Assembly: GCF_011046485.1 (NCBI RefSeq)
Contig: NZ_CP049256.1
Coordinates: 558,001-622,000 of the forward strand
Direction: 5' to 3'
Length of the DNA stretch: 64,000 nt
Origin: Microbacterium sp. 4R-513
GTDB lineage: Bacteria > Actinomycetota > Actinomycetes > Actinomycetales > Microbacteriaceae
A program made the translations under genes and the position numbers. The notes below the pieces were generated by a model. That model searched no databases. It saw only the letters and a list, made by a program, of their open reading frames with translations, and had not been told where the DNA came from. How positions within the stretch are numbered: the stretch's first letter is position 1; each line of letters begins with the position of its first letter. Positions 17,689 through 26,816 of the stretch are shown here, in pieces.

Positions 17689-17704
17689 GTGAGAGTCCTC
17701 TCAC
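17689..17704. promoter_or_regulatory. palindrome upstream of the RsbQ-like operon
   Basis: GTGAGAG (17689-17695) and CTCTCAC (17698-17704) form a perfect inverted repeat with a 2-base centre, in the 207-bp gap between the MFS stop and the rsbQ-like start. It could be an operator or a small hairpin. The rest of this gap shows no recognisable element. Confidence 0.4.
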
Positions 17705-17723
17705 AGTCGCCCTCGACCCAACC

Positions 17724-19211
17724 TCAGCGTACGTCGCGCGGGCGCTTCGCGTCGCCTCGGCGGTGTCGATGGATGGCGTCAGCCCCGGCATCCGCTTCTA
17801 CCGGCCGCCGTCGCAGCAGTCGTCGCCCGAGTGCGGGGAACATCAGGATCGCGATGAGGGCGGCCGCCCCCGCCGCGCCTGCCGCAGCGAGGTTCGCGGC
17901 GTGAAGACCGGCCTCCGCGGCCGCCAGCTGCGTGCCGCCGGCCCCCAGCACGGCGGCGCGGCGAGCGGCATCGAACGCGCCGAAGACCGCGATGCCGATC
18001 GCACCGCCGATCTGCGCCGTCGCGGATGCGAGCCCGGAGCTGACGCCGGCGTTCTGCGCCGCGATGCCCTCGGAGATGACGAGCGTCGTCGGCGTGAAGC
18101 TGAAGGCGACGCCCGTCGCGGCCACGAGCAGCGCGGGGAGCACCTGGAGCAGGTACGAGTCGCCGTTGTCGACGGTGGCCAGCAGGACGTGCGCGATCAC
18201 GAGCAGGACGAGACCGATCAGGGTCACGCGCTGCGGCCCGAGTTTCACGAGCACGCGCGGAAGGACGAGCGTGCTCACCGCGAAGCCGGCGAGCGACGTC
18301 GGAAGCATGGCGAGCCCCGCGATGTCGGGCGCGTACTCGAGCACCTGCTGGAGGAGCAGAGCGACGAGCACGAAGCAGGCGACTCGCGCACCGCCGCCGA
18401 GGAGGTTCACCGCGATGCCTCCCGCTACCCGCGCGTCGCTCAGCACGGAGAGCGGCAGGATCGGGTTGGCGCTGCGCTGCTCGGCGGCCACGAATCCGAC
18501 GAGGCATGCGACGGCCGCCACCGCGCCGCCGACGACGGCGAATGACGCGATGCCGCTGTGCGGGGCGGAGAGCACGGCGAAGACGACCGCGACGGCGGCT
18601 GCCGTGAGGAGCCCGGCTCCCGTCGCGTCGAACGCCCGGCGCTCCCCCGCCTCCAACGCCGGGACCAGGAACCAGCCCGCGACGCCGATCGCGACGGCGA
18701 CCGCGGCGGTGACGAAGAAGACGCTCTGCCAGCCGAACGCCGAGGTGAGGAGACCGCCGACGGTGACGCCGACCGCTCCGCCCGCCGTCGATGCGGCACC
18801 CCACCAGCTCATCCCGCGCGCCCGTGCGGGACCGGCGAAGGTGGCGAGGATGACGGACATCGCGGCGGGGCTCAGCATCGCGGCACCGGCTCCCTGCACG
18901 AGTCGGGCGATGATGAGCATGGCCTCGTTCATGGCAAGACCGCCGAGCAGCGACCCCGCGATGAGCACGGTCGTGCCGATCAGGAACATGCGGCGGCGGC
19001 CGAAGACGTCGGCGGTCCGGCCCGAGATGATGAGCAGTCCGCCGAAGGTGAGGAAGTAGGCGTTCAGCACCCAGGCTGTGCCGACCGGCGTCAGGGAGAG
19101 ATCCGCAGCGATGGAGGGCAGCGCGACGTTGAGGATGCTGGAGTCGAGCATCACGACGAACTGTGCGCTCACGAGCGTGAGCACCAGCGTCAGCGTCCCG
19201 ATCCTGCGCAT
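17724..19211 (-). CDS. MFS multidrug exporter (DHA2-type)
   Basis: A 495-residue membrane protein with about 14 predicted helices. Motif A-like GRTADVFGRRRMF follows helix 2, MLDSSILNVALPSI opens helix 1, and motif C-like GAASTAGGAVGVTVGGLLTSAFGWQ marks it as an antiporter of the drug:H+ group. It sits 44 bp after ribA on the same strand. The substrate cannot be told from sequence. The C-terminal tail is basic, with Arg-rich RRLLRRRP. Confidence 0.92.
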   Translation of the reverse strand: MRRIGTLTLVLTLVSAQFVVMLDSSILNVALPSIAADLSLTPVGTAWVLNAYFLTFGGLLIISGRTADVFGRRRMFLIGTTVLIAGSLLGGLAMNEAMLIIARLVQGAGAAMLSPAAMSVILATFAGPARARGMSWWGAASTAGGAVGVTVGGLLTSAFGWQSVFFVTAAVAVAIGVAGWFLVPALEAGERRAFDATGAGLLTAAAVAVVFAVLSAPHSGIASFAVVGGAVAAVACLVGFVAAEQRSANPILPLSVLSDARVAGGIAVNLLGGGARVACFVLVALLLQQVLEYAPDIAGLAMLPTSLAGFAVSTLVLPRVLVKLGPQRVTLIGLVLLVIAHVLLATVDNGDSYLLQVLPALLVAATGVAFSFTPTTLVISEGIAAQNAGVSSGLASATAQIGGAIGIAVFGAFDAARRAAVLGAGGTQLAAAEAGLHAANLAAAGAAGAAALIAILMFPALGRRLLRRRPVEADAGADAIHRHRRGDAKRPRDVR

Positions 19212-19255
19212 GTGCGATCGCCTCCCGGATCGGGAGCCTAGCCCCTGACGCGACG

Positions 19256-19924
19256 CTAGGCGGCGGGCAGGTCGAGCAGGTGGCCGGTCCGGTCGCGCTT
19301 CGCCTCGAGGTAGCGCGCGTTCGCGGCCGTCAGGTGGACCGCCGTCCGCACGACCTCATCGACCCCGATTCCGAGGCCGGCGAGCTGGCGAGGCTTGTCG
19401 GGGTTGTTCGTCAGCAGACGCACGCTCTCCACGCCGACGGCGCTGAGCATCTGCGCCGCGGCGGTGTAATCCCGCTCGTCCTCGCCGTGTCCGAGCGCCG
19501 CGTTCGCCTCGTACGTGTCGAGCCCGCCGTCCTGCAGCGCATAGGCATCCAGCTTGGAGTAGAGGCCGATGCCGCGGCCCTCCTGACGGAGGTAGAGCAG
19601 AAGCCCGCCCTCATCGTTGAGCCGCTCGACGGCCTCACGCAGCTGCGGCCCGCAGTCGCACCGCTCCGAGCCGAAGACGTCGCCGGTCAGGCACTCGCTG
19701 TGCAGGCGCACGAGCGGCGAGGGTGCCGGTGCGACGACCCCCGTCTCGGTGCTCGCGTCGCCGAACGCGAGGAGGAGGTGCTCGGCACCGTCGACCAGCC
19801 CCGTGAAGGTCAGCACGCGGGCGACCGCCGAGTAGCCGTCCGGGAACCGGAGCGGGATCGTCACCGCCGTCCGGATCTCGGCGATCGCGGTGTGCGGGCT
19901 CGCATCGTCTTGCAGCTGCAGCAT
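19256..19924 (-). CDS. ribA: GTP cyclohydrolase II
   Basis: A 222-residue stand-alone GTP cyclohydrolase II, first committed step of riboflavin synthesis. The zinc-binding cysteines are in HSECLTGDVFGSERCDCGPQL, the GTP-binding segment is LRQEGRGIGL, and the C-terminal LLTNNPDKPRQLAGLGI is standard. The DHBP synthase domain often fused to it is absent, and no other rib gene is nearby, so this may be an extra copy. An AGGAG sits 7 bases before the ATG at 19924. No FMN riboswitch is visible in the 47-bp upstream gap. Confidence 0.93.
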   Translation of the reverse strand: MLQLQDDASPHTAIAEIRTAVTIPLRFPDGYSAVARVLTFTGLVDGAEHLLLAFGDASTETGVVAPAPSPLVRLHSECLTGDVFGSERCDCGPQLREAVERLNDEGGLLLYLRQEGRGIGLYSKLDAYALQDGGLDTYEANAALGHGEDERDYTAAAQMLSAVGVESVRLLTNNPDKPRQLAGLGIGVDEVVRTAVHLTAANARYLEAKRDRTGHLLDLPAA

Positions 19925-19971
19925 CGAATGCTCCTGGGTGTTCAGAGGAGGGAGGGCGGCATTGTCAGGAG

Positions 19972-22116
19972 TCAACCCACCTGGACCGCCGGCAATTCCT
20001 CGCGTGCGGACTCGGGGGCCTCGATCGGTCGCTCCGACAGCGCGTCGAGGCCCTGGGCCCGGGCATCCTCGTCCAGGACAGGAGGGCGGCGCGGCCACCA
20101 GAACCGGTCTCGCGCGATGAAGGCCATGGCGGGCACGATCACGGTGCGCACGAGCAGGGTGTCGATGAGCACGCCGATGCAGACGATCACTCCGATCTGC
20201 GTGAGGGTGATGAGCGGAAGCACTCCGAGCACGGCGAACACGGCGGCGAGGAGGATGCCGGCGCTCGTGATGACCGCACCGGTCGCCGCGAGCGCACGGA
20301 TCATGCCCTGGGTCGTGCCGAGCACCCGTGCCTCCTCCTGCGCGCGTGTGACGAGGAAGATGCTGTAGTCGACGCCGAGCGCGACCAGGAACAGGAAGCT
20401 GAACAGCAGGACGTTCGTGTCGATCGCGGGGAACCCGAAGAGCGGCGTCTGGAAGAGCCACCAGCTCGCGCCGACTGCCGAGAAGAAGCTGGCCACGACC
20501 GCGATCAGCAGCAGCACCGGTGCGAGGAGCGCCCTCAGCAGGATCACGAGCACGATCAGCACGAGCACGAGGATCAGCGGGATGATGAGCGCCTGGTCGC
20601 GCGACTGCGCCTCTGCGACGTCGAGCGACTGCGCATCCAGTCCGCCGACCAGCGCGTCGCCCGACCCCACATCGTCGAGCGCGCTGCGCATGCGCTCGAC
20701 CGTCGCGAACGACTCGGCGGTCTCGGCGCCCGCGGACAGCACGACGTCGATCCGCGCGAGGTCGCCGTCCTGTTCGCCGATCGTCGCACTGTCGACGCCC
20801 TCCAGATCGGCGAGCGCCGCGGCCGTCTCGTCCGCCTGCGACGCCGGTGCCACCACGATGGCCGGCGACCCCGTGCCGGCGGAGAACGCATCGGCGAGCA
20901 CCTCCTGGCCCTGGACGGCCTCGGGCTTCTGCAGGAACCGGTCGCTCTGCGACAGGCCGGTCTGGACGAAGAACAGCCCGCTCGCGAGGGCGGCCAGCAC
21001 CAGGAATCCGCTCGTGACCACCACCACGGGGCGGCGCGAGACGGCGCGTCCGAGCTTGCCCCAGGGGCTGCGGGCGATCGCATCGGCCGAGCCGAACTTC
21101 GGCATGTAGGGCCAGAAGAGCCCGCGTCCGAAGAGCACGAGAGCCGCGGGAAGCACGATGAGCGCGAAGGCCATCGCCACGATGATCCCGACGGCGCACG
21201 CGAGACCGAGTGCGCGGTTGCCCGCGAGCTCGGCGAACAGAAGCGTCGAGAGGGCGAGCGCAACGGTCGACCCGCTCGCGATGATCGCCGGCCCGGCTCC
21301 GCGCAGAGCTCGCCGCATCGCCTCCCTGCGGTCCTCGCTGCGGCGCAGCTCATCGCGATAGCGCGCGATCAGGAGGAGCGCGTAGTTGGTGCCTGCGCCG
21401 AAGACGAGCACCGAGAGGATGCCGGTGATCGAGGCATCCAGCACGATCCCGGCGGATGCCGCGACCCGCGTCGCGATGATCCCGGCGACCGCGTCGGCGA
21501 GGCCGATGACCGTGAGCGGCACGATCCACAGCCACGGGCTGCGGTAGGTCACGAGAAGGAGCACCGCGACGACGATGACCGTCGTGAGGAGGAGGGTGAA
21601 GTCCGCGCCCGCGAAGACCGCGGCGACATCCACCTCGAATCCCTCTGCGCCGGTCAGATAGACCTTGACGCCGCTGAGGTCGGCGCGCGCGAGGTCGCGG
21701 ATCAAATCGGCGCGCTCCGCTTGAGCGGCCACGTCGGACTGCGGATCGAGGGGCACCGCGAGCAGAGCGACCGTCCCGTCGTCCGAGACCTGCGCGGGCG
21801 GGATGAAACCGTCCGGAGTCAGGTCGGCGAGCTCGCCGGAAGCCTTCTCACCGATCGTGGCGAGGGTCTCGGGCGACAGCTCGCCGCTCTCCGACGCGAA
21901 CACGAGCAGCGCCGACGTCGTGTCGGCGCTGGGGAACTCCTCGACCAGCCGGTCGACCTTCACCGACTCGGCGGAGTCGGGCAGCCCCACACCGGGCGCG
22001 GTGTCTTCCTCGGCGCCGCTGCCGAGGAAGAAGACGCCGCCGGCGAAGAGCGCGGCCAGCACCAGCACGATCCACGACGTCTTGGCGGAGGTGATGAACC
22101 GCAGGAACCCATTCAC
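19972..22116 (-). CDS. MMPL-family (RND-like) transporter
   Basis: About 714 residues: one N-terminal helix, a ~150-residue periplasmic-type domain, a block of helices with the MMPL signature (VLVFGAGTNYALLLIARYRDEL), a second soluble domain, then a second helical block containing FLVALGVDYSIFLVTRAQEE. This repeated layout is typical of MMPL exporters, which move lipids or drugs using the proton gradient. I chose the GTG at 22116 with GGAAAGAG upstream; the open frame extends further but across the operator. Its divergent neighbour is a MarR regulator, suggesting inducible expression. Confidence 0.92.
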   Translation of the reverse strand: MNGFLRFITSAKTSWIVLVLAALFAGGVFFLGSGAEEDTAPGVGLPDSAESVKVDRLVEEFPSADTTSALLVFASESGELSPETLATIGEKASGELADLTPDGFIPPAQVSDDGTVALLAVPLDPQSDVAAQAERADLIRDLARADLSGVKVYLTGAEGFEVDVAAVFAGADFTLLLTTVIVVAVLLLVTYRSPWLWIVPLTVIGLADAVAGIIATRVAASAGIVLDASITGILSVLVFGAGTNYALLLIARYRDELRRSEDRREAMRRALRGAGPAIIASGSTVALALSTLLFAELAGNRALGLACAVGIIVAMAFALIVLPAALVLFGRGLFWPYMPKFGSADAIARSPWGKLGRAVSRRPVVVVTSGFLVLAALASGLFFVQTGLSQSDRFLQKPEAVQGQEVLADAFSAGTGSPAIVVAPASQADETAAALADLEGVDSATIGEQDGDLARIDVVLSAGAETAESFATVERMRSALDDVGSGDALVGGLDAQSLDVAEAQSRDQALIIPLILVLVLIVLVILLRALLAPVLLLIAVVASFFSAVGASWWLFQTPLFGFPAIDTNVLLFSFLFLVALGVDYSIFLVTRAQEEARVLGTTQGMIRALAATGAVITSAGILLAAVFAVLGVLPLITLTQIGVIVCIGVLIDTLLVRTVIVPAMAFIARDRFWWPRRPPVLDEDARAQGLDALSERPIEAPESAREELPAVQVG

Positions 22117-22144
22117 GAGAGTCTCTTTCCTAGTAAGGCTTGTT

Positions 22145-22159
22145 TCTAGATTATCTAGA
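22145..22159. promoter_or_regulatory. MarR-type operator
   Basis: TCTAGAT (22145-22151), one centre base, ATCTAGA (22153-22159): a perfect 15-bp palindrome in an unusually AT-rich divergent gap between the MMPL gene and the marR gene. The adjoining ATATAAGACACTATATAC probably holds the promoters. It is a natural site for the MarR protein to repress both genes. Confidence 0.7.
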
Positions 22160-22197
22160 TATAAGACACTATATACAAAGGCGAGTAGGATGGAACC

Positions 22198-22707
22198 ATG
22201 GATGCTGGGCAACCGCGAGGACGCGAGACGGCCGGCCCCACCGCGGCGGCCGTCGACACCGAGGGGCCGCGCATTCGCGCCGCCACGATGCTGCTGCGTC
22301 AGCTGCTGGAGGTGAGCGAGCTGTTCGAGGGCCGGTTACGAGCCCACCTCACCGTCAACGCCACCGACCTCGAGGCGATGGAGCACCTGCTGCAGTCCGG
22401 GCCACTCGGGCCGAGCGAGCTCGCCCGCCGCCTCGGCATCTCGACGGCCTCGACCACGACGGTGGTGGACCGCCTCGTAGGCCTCGGCCATGTGACCCGG
22501 GAGCCGCATCCCACCGACCGGCGCGGAGTGCTCGTCATCCCGACCGACTCCTCCCGTGACCGGGCGATGTCGGTGCTCGCGCCGATGATCCAGGATGTCG
22601 ATGCCGTCCTCGACCGCTTCACGCCCGACGAGCAGCGGGTCATCACGGCGTACCTCAACGGCGTCGTCGAGGTCTACCGGTCTCACACCCACGCCGTCGA
22701 CGACTGA
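22198..22707 (+). CDS. MarR-family transcriptional regulator
   Basis: A 169-residue winged-helix regulator: VNATDLEAMEHLLQSGPLGPSELARRLGISTASTTTVVDRL is the HTH, followed by the wing REPHPTDRRGVLV with the conserved DxRG-type motif. Flanking helices would form the dimer interface. AGGA lies 8 bases before the ATG. Divergent from the MMPL exporter with a shared operator, so it most likely represses that exporter until a ligand binds. Confidence 0.92.
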   Translation: MDAGQPRGRETAGPTAAAVDTEGPRIRAATMLLRQLLEVSELFEGRLRAHLTVNATDLEAMEHLLQSGPLGPSELARRLGISTASTTTVVDRLVGLGHVTREPHPTDRRGVLVIPTDSSRDRAMSVLAPMIQDVDAVLDRFTPDEQRVITAYLNGVVEVYRSHTHAVDD

Positions 22708-22837
22708 CCGGCGGGGCACGTCACCGACCCGGCTTACTGTCAGCAGGTGACCGTGCAGCCGATGCGGAGCGTAGTGCCGCGGCATCCATCGGTGAAGGGC
22801 ATGCCGTGCGGAGCTGCCGGCGCGCGATCATGGCGAT

Positions 22838-23533
22838 GTGCTGACACGGATCGCTGAACTCGGCGGACGGGTGCTGCGCGCCTTCTTCGGCGCTCTGCTC
22901 CTCGTGCGGCGTCCCCGGCCGATCCATCCGCGCGGGCGCGTCCTCGACGGCTGGATCACGTGGCTGCCGGATGCCGCGCCCTCGGGCATCGCCTGGATAG
23001 ACACCGTCCCCCCGGCACCGCAGCCCGTCGTCGCCCGGCTCTCACGGTCGGTGGGACTGCCCGATGGGCTCCCGGACATCATCGGACTCGCCCTCCGCTT
23101 GGACATCGATGGGCGGCCGGCCGATCTGGAGCTCGCGTCCACGGGCCTCGGCATCCCCTCGCGGTTCATGCTGCTCCCGCACCGATCCCCCGCGCGGGCG
23201 CGTCTGGGCACCCTCCTCCCCTACCGCGGCACCCGCGGCCCGGTGCTGGTGTGCGCGCGGACGCTCGCGCCCGCAACCCTGCCGGCAGGCGGGGCGGGGC
23301 TCGACGCCGCCCTCGAGACACCGGGCTGGCGCCTGCGCCTGTATCACGCGACCCCGACGAGCCTGTGGCATCCCTTCGCCGACGTCTCACTCCGGCTCGC
23401 CCACGAGCAGGATGACCGGGAGCTGCGCTTCGATGCTGGACGGCACCCCCTCCCGGGAGCCGGCGAGTATCCGTGGGTGCGCGCGCTTCGCGATCCCTCG
23501 TATCGCCGCGCGCAGTCCGTGCGTGCCGGCTAG
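22838..23533 (+). CDS. conserved hypothetical protein, catalase-like core suspected
   Basis: A 231-residue protein from a GTG at 22838. Conserved-looking blocks are ARLSRSVGLPDGLPDIIGLALRL, PSRFMLLPHRSP and TLLPYRGTRGPVLV, which resemble short actinobacterial proteins sometimes grouped with the catalase superfamily. The catalytic His/Asn and proximal Tyr of true catalases are not evident. No signal peptide; a hydrophobic stretch lies near residues 14-24. The gene stands alone; the 130 bp before it show nothing definite. Function unknown. Confidence 0.6.
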   Translation: MLTRIAELGGRVLRAFFGALLLVRRPRPIHPRGRVLDGWITWLPDAAPSGIAWIDTVPPAPQPVVARLSRSVGLPDGLPDIIGLALRLDIDGRPADLELASTGLGIPSRFMLLPHRSPARARLGTLLPYRGTRGPVLVCARTLAPATLPAGGAGLDAALETPGWRLRLYHATPTSLWHPFADVSLRLAHEQDDRELRFDAGRHPLPGAGEYPWVRALRDPSYRRAQSVRAG

Positions 23534-23584
23534 GGCGCCGGCTCGCGATCCGGCCAGCGCGCGAGACGGTCGTCGGCGCCGCTC

Positions 23585-24364
23585 CTACTCGGTGTCGGAG
23601 AAGACGCCCACGCGATCGCCGTCGAGCACGAACTGCAGCGCGGAGCCCTCGGGGAAGCGCTCGCGCACCTCGTCGGGCAGCTCTCGGCTCACGACGAGCT
23701 CGACCGTGGCGGGAAAGGACCCGGCGGAGCAGCCGTTGAAGATCGGACCGTTGACGACCTGGTGATCGTCGTCGATGTCCGTCGTGCGGACCAGCAGCAG
23801 GCACTTGCCGTCGTTGTCGTAGCCGCCGACCCACGAGCCCGGCGTCGCGACCACCGTGAGCCCATAGAACTCGTGGAATCCGACGTACCCCGGACTCGTC
23901 GTCCCGAAGATCTGCGGCATGACGAAGTCGGGATCCACTTCGAGCACCGCGACCTGATGACCGTCGGCGTCCCGCTGGATCGGCGTGAAGATCGTGAGCG
24001 TCGTCGTGAGCGTCCAGACGCCGGCGAGCACGGCGACGACGACCAGCGAGGCGAACCACAGCGACGGAACCCACCATCGCAGCCGTCGTGAACGAGGCGG
24101 GTCGGGTCGGGCGATGTCCTCCGACTGCTCGAGGGTCGGCTGGTCGACGGTAGGCGCCTGGATTACGGCGGATGCCGCGGACCGCTCCGGCTCGGCCGGG
24201 GAGACGTCCTCGGGGTCTTCGCCGCCGGGAGGACGCGCCAGCCGTTCGAGCTCCTCCAGCCGCCGGAGCGCGCGCGGGTCGTCATGGATGTCGGCGTCGG
24301 GCCCGTAGGCCCGCGCCCGCAGACTCCGCAGCTCTGCGGCAGCATCGGCATCCATCTCCAGCAT
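23585..24364 (-). CDS. hypothetical single-pass membrane protein
   Basis: A 259-residue protein not assigned to a known family. Residues 1-85 are acidic and proline-rich with a helical stretch (ELRSLRARAYGP), a Pro/Arg-rich junction precedes one membrane helix near 97-120, and the remaining ~140 residues are predicted outside the cell. The outer part has two cysteines (GKCLLL and FNGCSAG) that could form a disulfide. The last residues form a small domain with LQFVLDGDRVGVFSD. Confidence 0.65.
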   Translation of the reverse strand: MLEMDADAAAELRSLRARAYGPDADIHDDPRALRRLEELERLARPPGGEDPEDVSPAEPERSAASAVIQAPTVDQPTLEQSEDIARPDPPRSRRLRWWVPSLWFASLVVVAVLAGVWTLTTTLTIFTPIQRDADGHQVAVLEVDPDFVMPQIFGTTSPGYVGFHEFYGLTVVATPGSWVGGYDNDGKCLLLVRTTDIDDDHQVVNGPIFNGCSAGSFPATVELVVSRELPDEVRERFPEGSALQFVLDGDRVGVFSDTE

Positions 24365-24431
24365 CGTCGCACAGGGAAGGGATCCTCCGGCGGTCGCCGT
24401 CGACCGCTAACCTGACCGACGAGGAGGCCTC

Positions 24432-24677
24432 ATGGCGGACCAGAGCGGAAGACCGATCGACACCGGCCGCATCGCGCTGCGCCCCATCGAGGACTCCGAC
24501 GCCTGGCGGGCCGAGGGGGACGCCCGCTGGTCGGACTGGGTCGCGCTCGCGCAGCGAATCATCGCCGCCGATGCGCTGCGCCGCGATCTCGAAGGGCGAG
24601 GGGATGCCTGGGACCAGGGGCATGCAGCGGGCATCGCCGACGCAGCCGGTCAGGACACCCCCAACCCCTACCGCTGA
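24432..24677 (+). CDS. small hypothetical protein
   Basis: An 81-residue acidic protein, with GACGAGGAGGCC upstream as ribosome-binding site. Composition is gene-like: regular third-position GC, no proline-arginine runs, and a tidy DARWSDWVALAQRIIAADALRRDL helix followed by DQGHAAGIADAAGQDTPNPYR. No family recognised and no motif suggests a role. It lies divergent to the membrane protein at 23585-24364. Confidence 0.6.
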   Translation: MADQSGRPIDTGRIALRPIEDSDAWRAEGDARWSDWVALAQRIIAADALRRDLEGRGDAWDQGHAAGIADAAGQDTPNPYR

Positions 24678-24737
24678 CCGCTCCGACAGCCGCCCTCTCG
24701 CGCCCGCGGTCGGTGCCGGCCGTCGGGGATGCGCGGC

Positions 24738-25619
24738 TCACACCCCGGCGAGCAGCTGGTCCAGCACGTGGCGCGCCAGCGCGCGCTGCGCGGGCGGCTT
24801 GTTCGTGATCATGATGAGCGCCTTCCAGACAGCCCATCCCCGGCCGCGCGCCCAGGTCGCCTCGTCGACGTCGTAGATATTGCGGAAGACCTCGCGTGCC
24901 CGGCCGTCGAAGGAGGTCCAGACCATGACGGTGTCGCACGCGGGATCGCCGACGCCGGAGCAGCCGAAGTCGATCACGGCGCCGAGCGCGCCGTCGCGGA
25001 TGAGCAGGTTGCTGACGGCGACATCGCCGTGGAACCACACGGGCGATCCCTGAACCGGCGCTTCGAGCGCATCGCGCCAGATTCCGGCCGCCCGGTCGCG
25101 CTCCCAGCCGTCGACGCGCAGCAGGATGTCGCGCATCTCGTCGTCCCACACGCTCACCGTGCACCCCCGGAAGGCGCTGTGCTGCCCCGGCGGCGGAGCG
25201 CCCGTCGTGTCGGCTCCGCGGAGGGCGTCCAGGAACGCTGCGAGGTCGGTCGCCAACCGCACGGGATCGTCGACGGATGCCGCAGCCAGCGGCTCCCCGG
25301 GAAGCCACCCGTACACCGACCACGGCGCAGGGAAGAGCTCCGATGCCGCTCCGACGCCCCGCACCTCTGGGATGGGCAGCGGCACGGCCGCCGCGAGCCG
25401 CGGAAGCCACGTCTGCTCCTTCGCCACCTGCGCCACGTAGCCCGGCGCGCTCGGCAGCCGCACACTCAGGTCGTCGCCGAGGCGGAAGGTCCGGTGGTCG
25501 TTGCCCCCGGGCTCGACAGGGCGAACGGGAAGCCCGGCCCATTCCGGGAACTGCTCCGCGATGAGGGTCCGCACGAGAGCGGCATCGATGCGCAAGGCGT
25601 CGATCGGGGCGTCGGTCAC
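24738..25619 (-). CDS. aminoglycoside phosphotransferase-fold kinase
   Basis: A 293-residue APH-family kinase. The catalytic loop is VWFHGDVAVSNLLI (HGDxxxxN), followed by the metal-binding VIDFGCSGVGDPACD. The N-lobe has RTFRLGDDLSVRLPS and the family-typical YVAQVAKEQTWLPRLA. The fold phosphorylates small molecules; members of this subgroup are often annotated as antibiotic kinases, yet the natural substrate is usually unknown. No resistance claim can be made from sequence. Next gene downstream in the same direction is the 23.6-24.4 kb membrane protein, but on the other side of a plus-strand gene. Confidence 0.88.
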   Translation of the reverse strand: MTDAPIDALRIDAALVRTLIAEQFPEWAGLPVRPVEPGGNDHRTFRLGDDLSVRLPSAPGYVAQVAKEQTWLPRLAAAVPLPIPEVRGVGAASELFPAPWSVYGWLPGEPLAAASVDDPVRLATDLAAFLDALRGADTTGAPPPGQHSAFRGCTVSVWDDEMRDILLRVDGWERDRAAGIWRDALEAPVQGSPVWFHGDVAVSNLLIRDGALGAVIDFGCSGVGDPACDTVMVWTSFDGRAREVFRNIYDVDEATWARGRGWAVWKALIMITNKPPAQRALARHVLDQLLAGV

Positions 25620-25645
25620 CCGGCCACGCTACCCGGGCGGCAGCG

Positions 25646-26665
25646 TCAGCGGCCGGAGCCGCGGAAGAAGCCGAGGCCGAGGTCGGCGTGATCGACGAAG
25701 ACGCCGTCGATGCCGGCATCCCGGATCACGGCCCACTCCGACTCCCAATCCCCGAGCGCACCCGAGCCGCCGCGCGTGCGGAACTGCGGGAGCAGGAACG
25801 CATTCTCCGGACGGCATGTCCAGGTGAACACCTGCAGGCCGCGGGCGTGTGCGTCGGTCACGACGGACGACGGCCCCGTGGCGCGGCCGAGCCGATCCGG
25901 CGCGAGGATCATCTTCTTGTCGACGCTGATCCCGTCGACCACGCCGACGAGACGATCGAGCCCCGCCGGCGCAGCCGTCTGCTTGTACGTCGGCGCCGCC
26001 TTCCCGTGCGCCGCCACGAGGTCGAACGCGCTGCCCGACGACTCCAGCAGATACACATACGAGCCGCGGATGCCTCGCTCCTTGACCCGCGCGAGCACCG
26101 TCGACTCGAACGACTCGACGACGAGCGGCAGCTCGCCCTCGGCCCAGCCTGCGGCGTGCAGCTCGTCGTCGACGAGGGCCGCGACATCCCATCCGAGCCC
26201 GGCGAAGTACGTCGCGTGCTTGATCTCGAGCACGACGCCGATCTCGCGGCCCTGCTCGAGCGACGCCTCGCGCACGAGATCCAGGACGTCGCGCAGGCGC
26301 AGGACCGGCTGCAGGTCGTCGAAGGATGCGCTGTCCGGCCGAATTCTGGGCAGACGCTCGCGGCACCGCAGCGTCGACAGCTCGTCCCACGTGAAGTCCT
26401 CGGTGAACCAGCCCGTGAGCTCGGCTCCGTCGATGGTCTTCGTGGTGCGGCGGTCGGCGAACTCGGGGCGGGTCGCGACATCGGTCGTCGAACCGATCTC
26501 GTTCTCGTGCCGCACGACGAGCACGCCGTCGCGCGAGACCACGATGTCGGGCTCGACGGCGTCGACCCCCATCGCGAGGGCGAGGTCGTACGACGACCGG
26601 GAATGCTCGGGACGATAGCCCGGCGCACCGCGGTGCCCGATGACGAGCGGGCGGGGGCGCGGCAT
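25646..26665 (-). CDS. glpQ: glycerophosphodiester phosphodiesterase
   Basis: A 339-residue GDPD TIM-barrel enzyme. The N-terminal IGHRGAPGYRPEHSRSSYDLA has the catalytic His-Arg, AVEPDIVVSRDGVLVVRHE has the metal ligands and second histidine, and the C-terminal half has VFTWTCRPENAFL and GIDGVFVDHADLG. It hydrolyses glycerophosphodiesters to glycerol-3-phosphate and an alcohol. No signal peptide is visible, so it probably acts in the cytoplasm. The insert around residues 85-125 is longer than in short GDPDs, as usual for the GlpQ type. Confidence 0.92.
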   Translation of the reverse strand: MPRPRPLVIGHRGAPGYRPEHSRSSYDLALAMGVDAVEPDIVVSRDGVLVVRHENEIGSTTDVATRPEFADRRTTKTIDGAELTGWFTEDFTWDELSTLRCRERLPRIRPDSASFDDLQPVLRLRDVLDLVREASLEQGREIGVVLEIKHATYFAGLGWDVAALVDDELHAAGWAEGELPLVVESFESTVLARVKERGIRGSYVYLLESSGSAFDLVAAHGKAAPTYKQTAAPAGLDRLVGVVDGISVDKKMILAPDRLGRATGPSSVVTDAHARGLQVFTWTCRPENAFLLPQFRTRGGSGALGDWESEWAVIRDAGIDGVFVDHADLGLGFFRGSGR

Positions 26666-26776
26666 GGATCCAGGCTATCCGCGGGCTCGCGGAGCCGTCT
26701 CCCGCCTGACGTGCTCAAAGACCCTTCACAGCACCGACCAGGAGCGGAAAGCACCCCATCGGATATCGTGGATCAA

Positions 26777-26789
26777 CAGCACCGTGCTG
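26777..26789. promoter_or_regulatory. short palindrome upstream of the Bax1-I gene
   Basis: CAGCAC (26777-26782), one base, GTGCTG (26784-26789): a perfect 13-bp inverted repeat 27 bases before the ATG of the Bax1-I gene. It may be an operator or a small leader hairpin. The rest of the 151-bp gap shows no recognised element. Confidence 0.35.
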
Positions 26790-26816
26790 CTAACAACCAA
26801 TGGAGTGTGATCGAGC

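Noticed and set aside
19925..19971. FMN riboswitch upstream of ribA
   Set aside because: The gap is only 47 bp and lacks the conserved RFN elements.
19256..21199. A 647-residue frame joining ribA to the MMPL region
   Set aside because: Only the last 222 residues are GTP cyclohydrolase II; the upstream part is an Arg-rich shadow of the MMPL gene, and a good AGGAG precedes the internal ATG at 19924.
24738..25619. Aminoglycoside resistance gene
   Set aside because: Only the kinase fold is supported; the substrate of this subgroup is not predictable, so resistance is not claimed.
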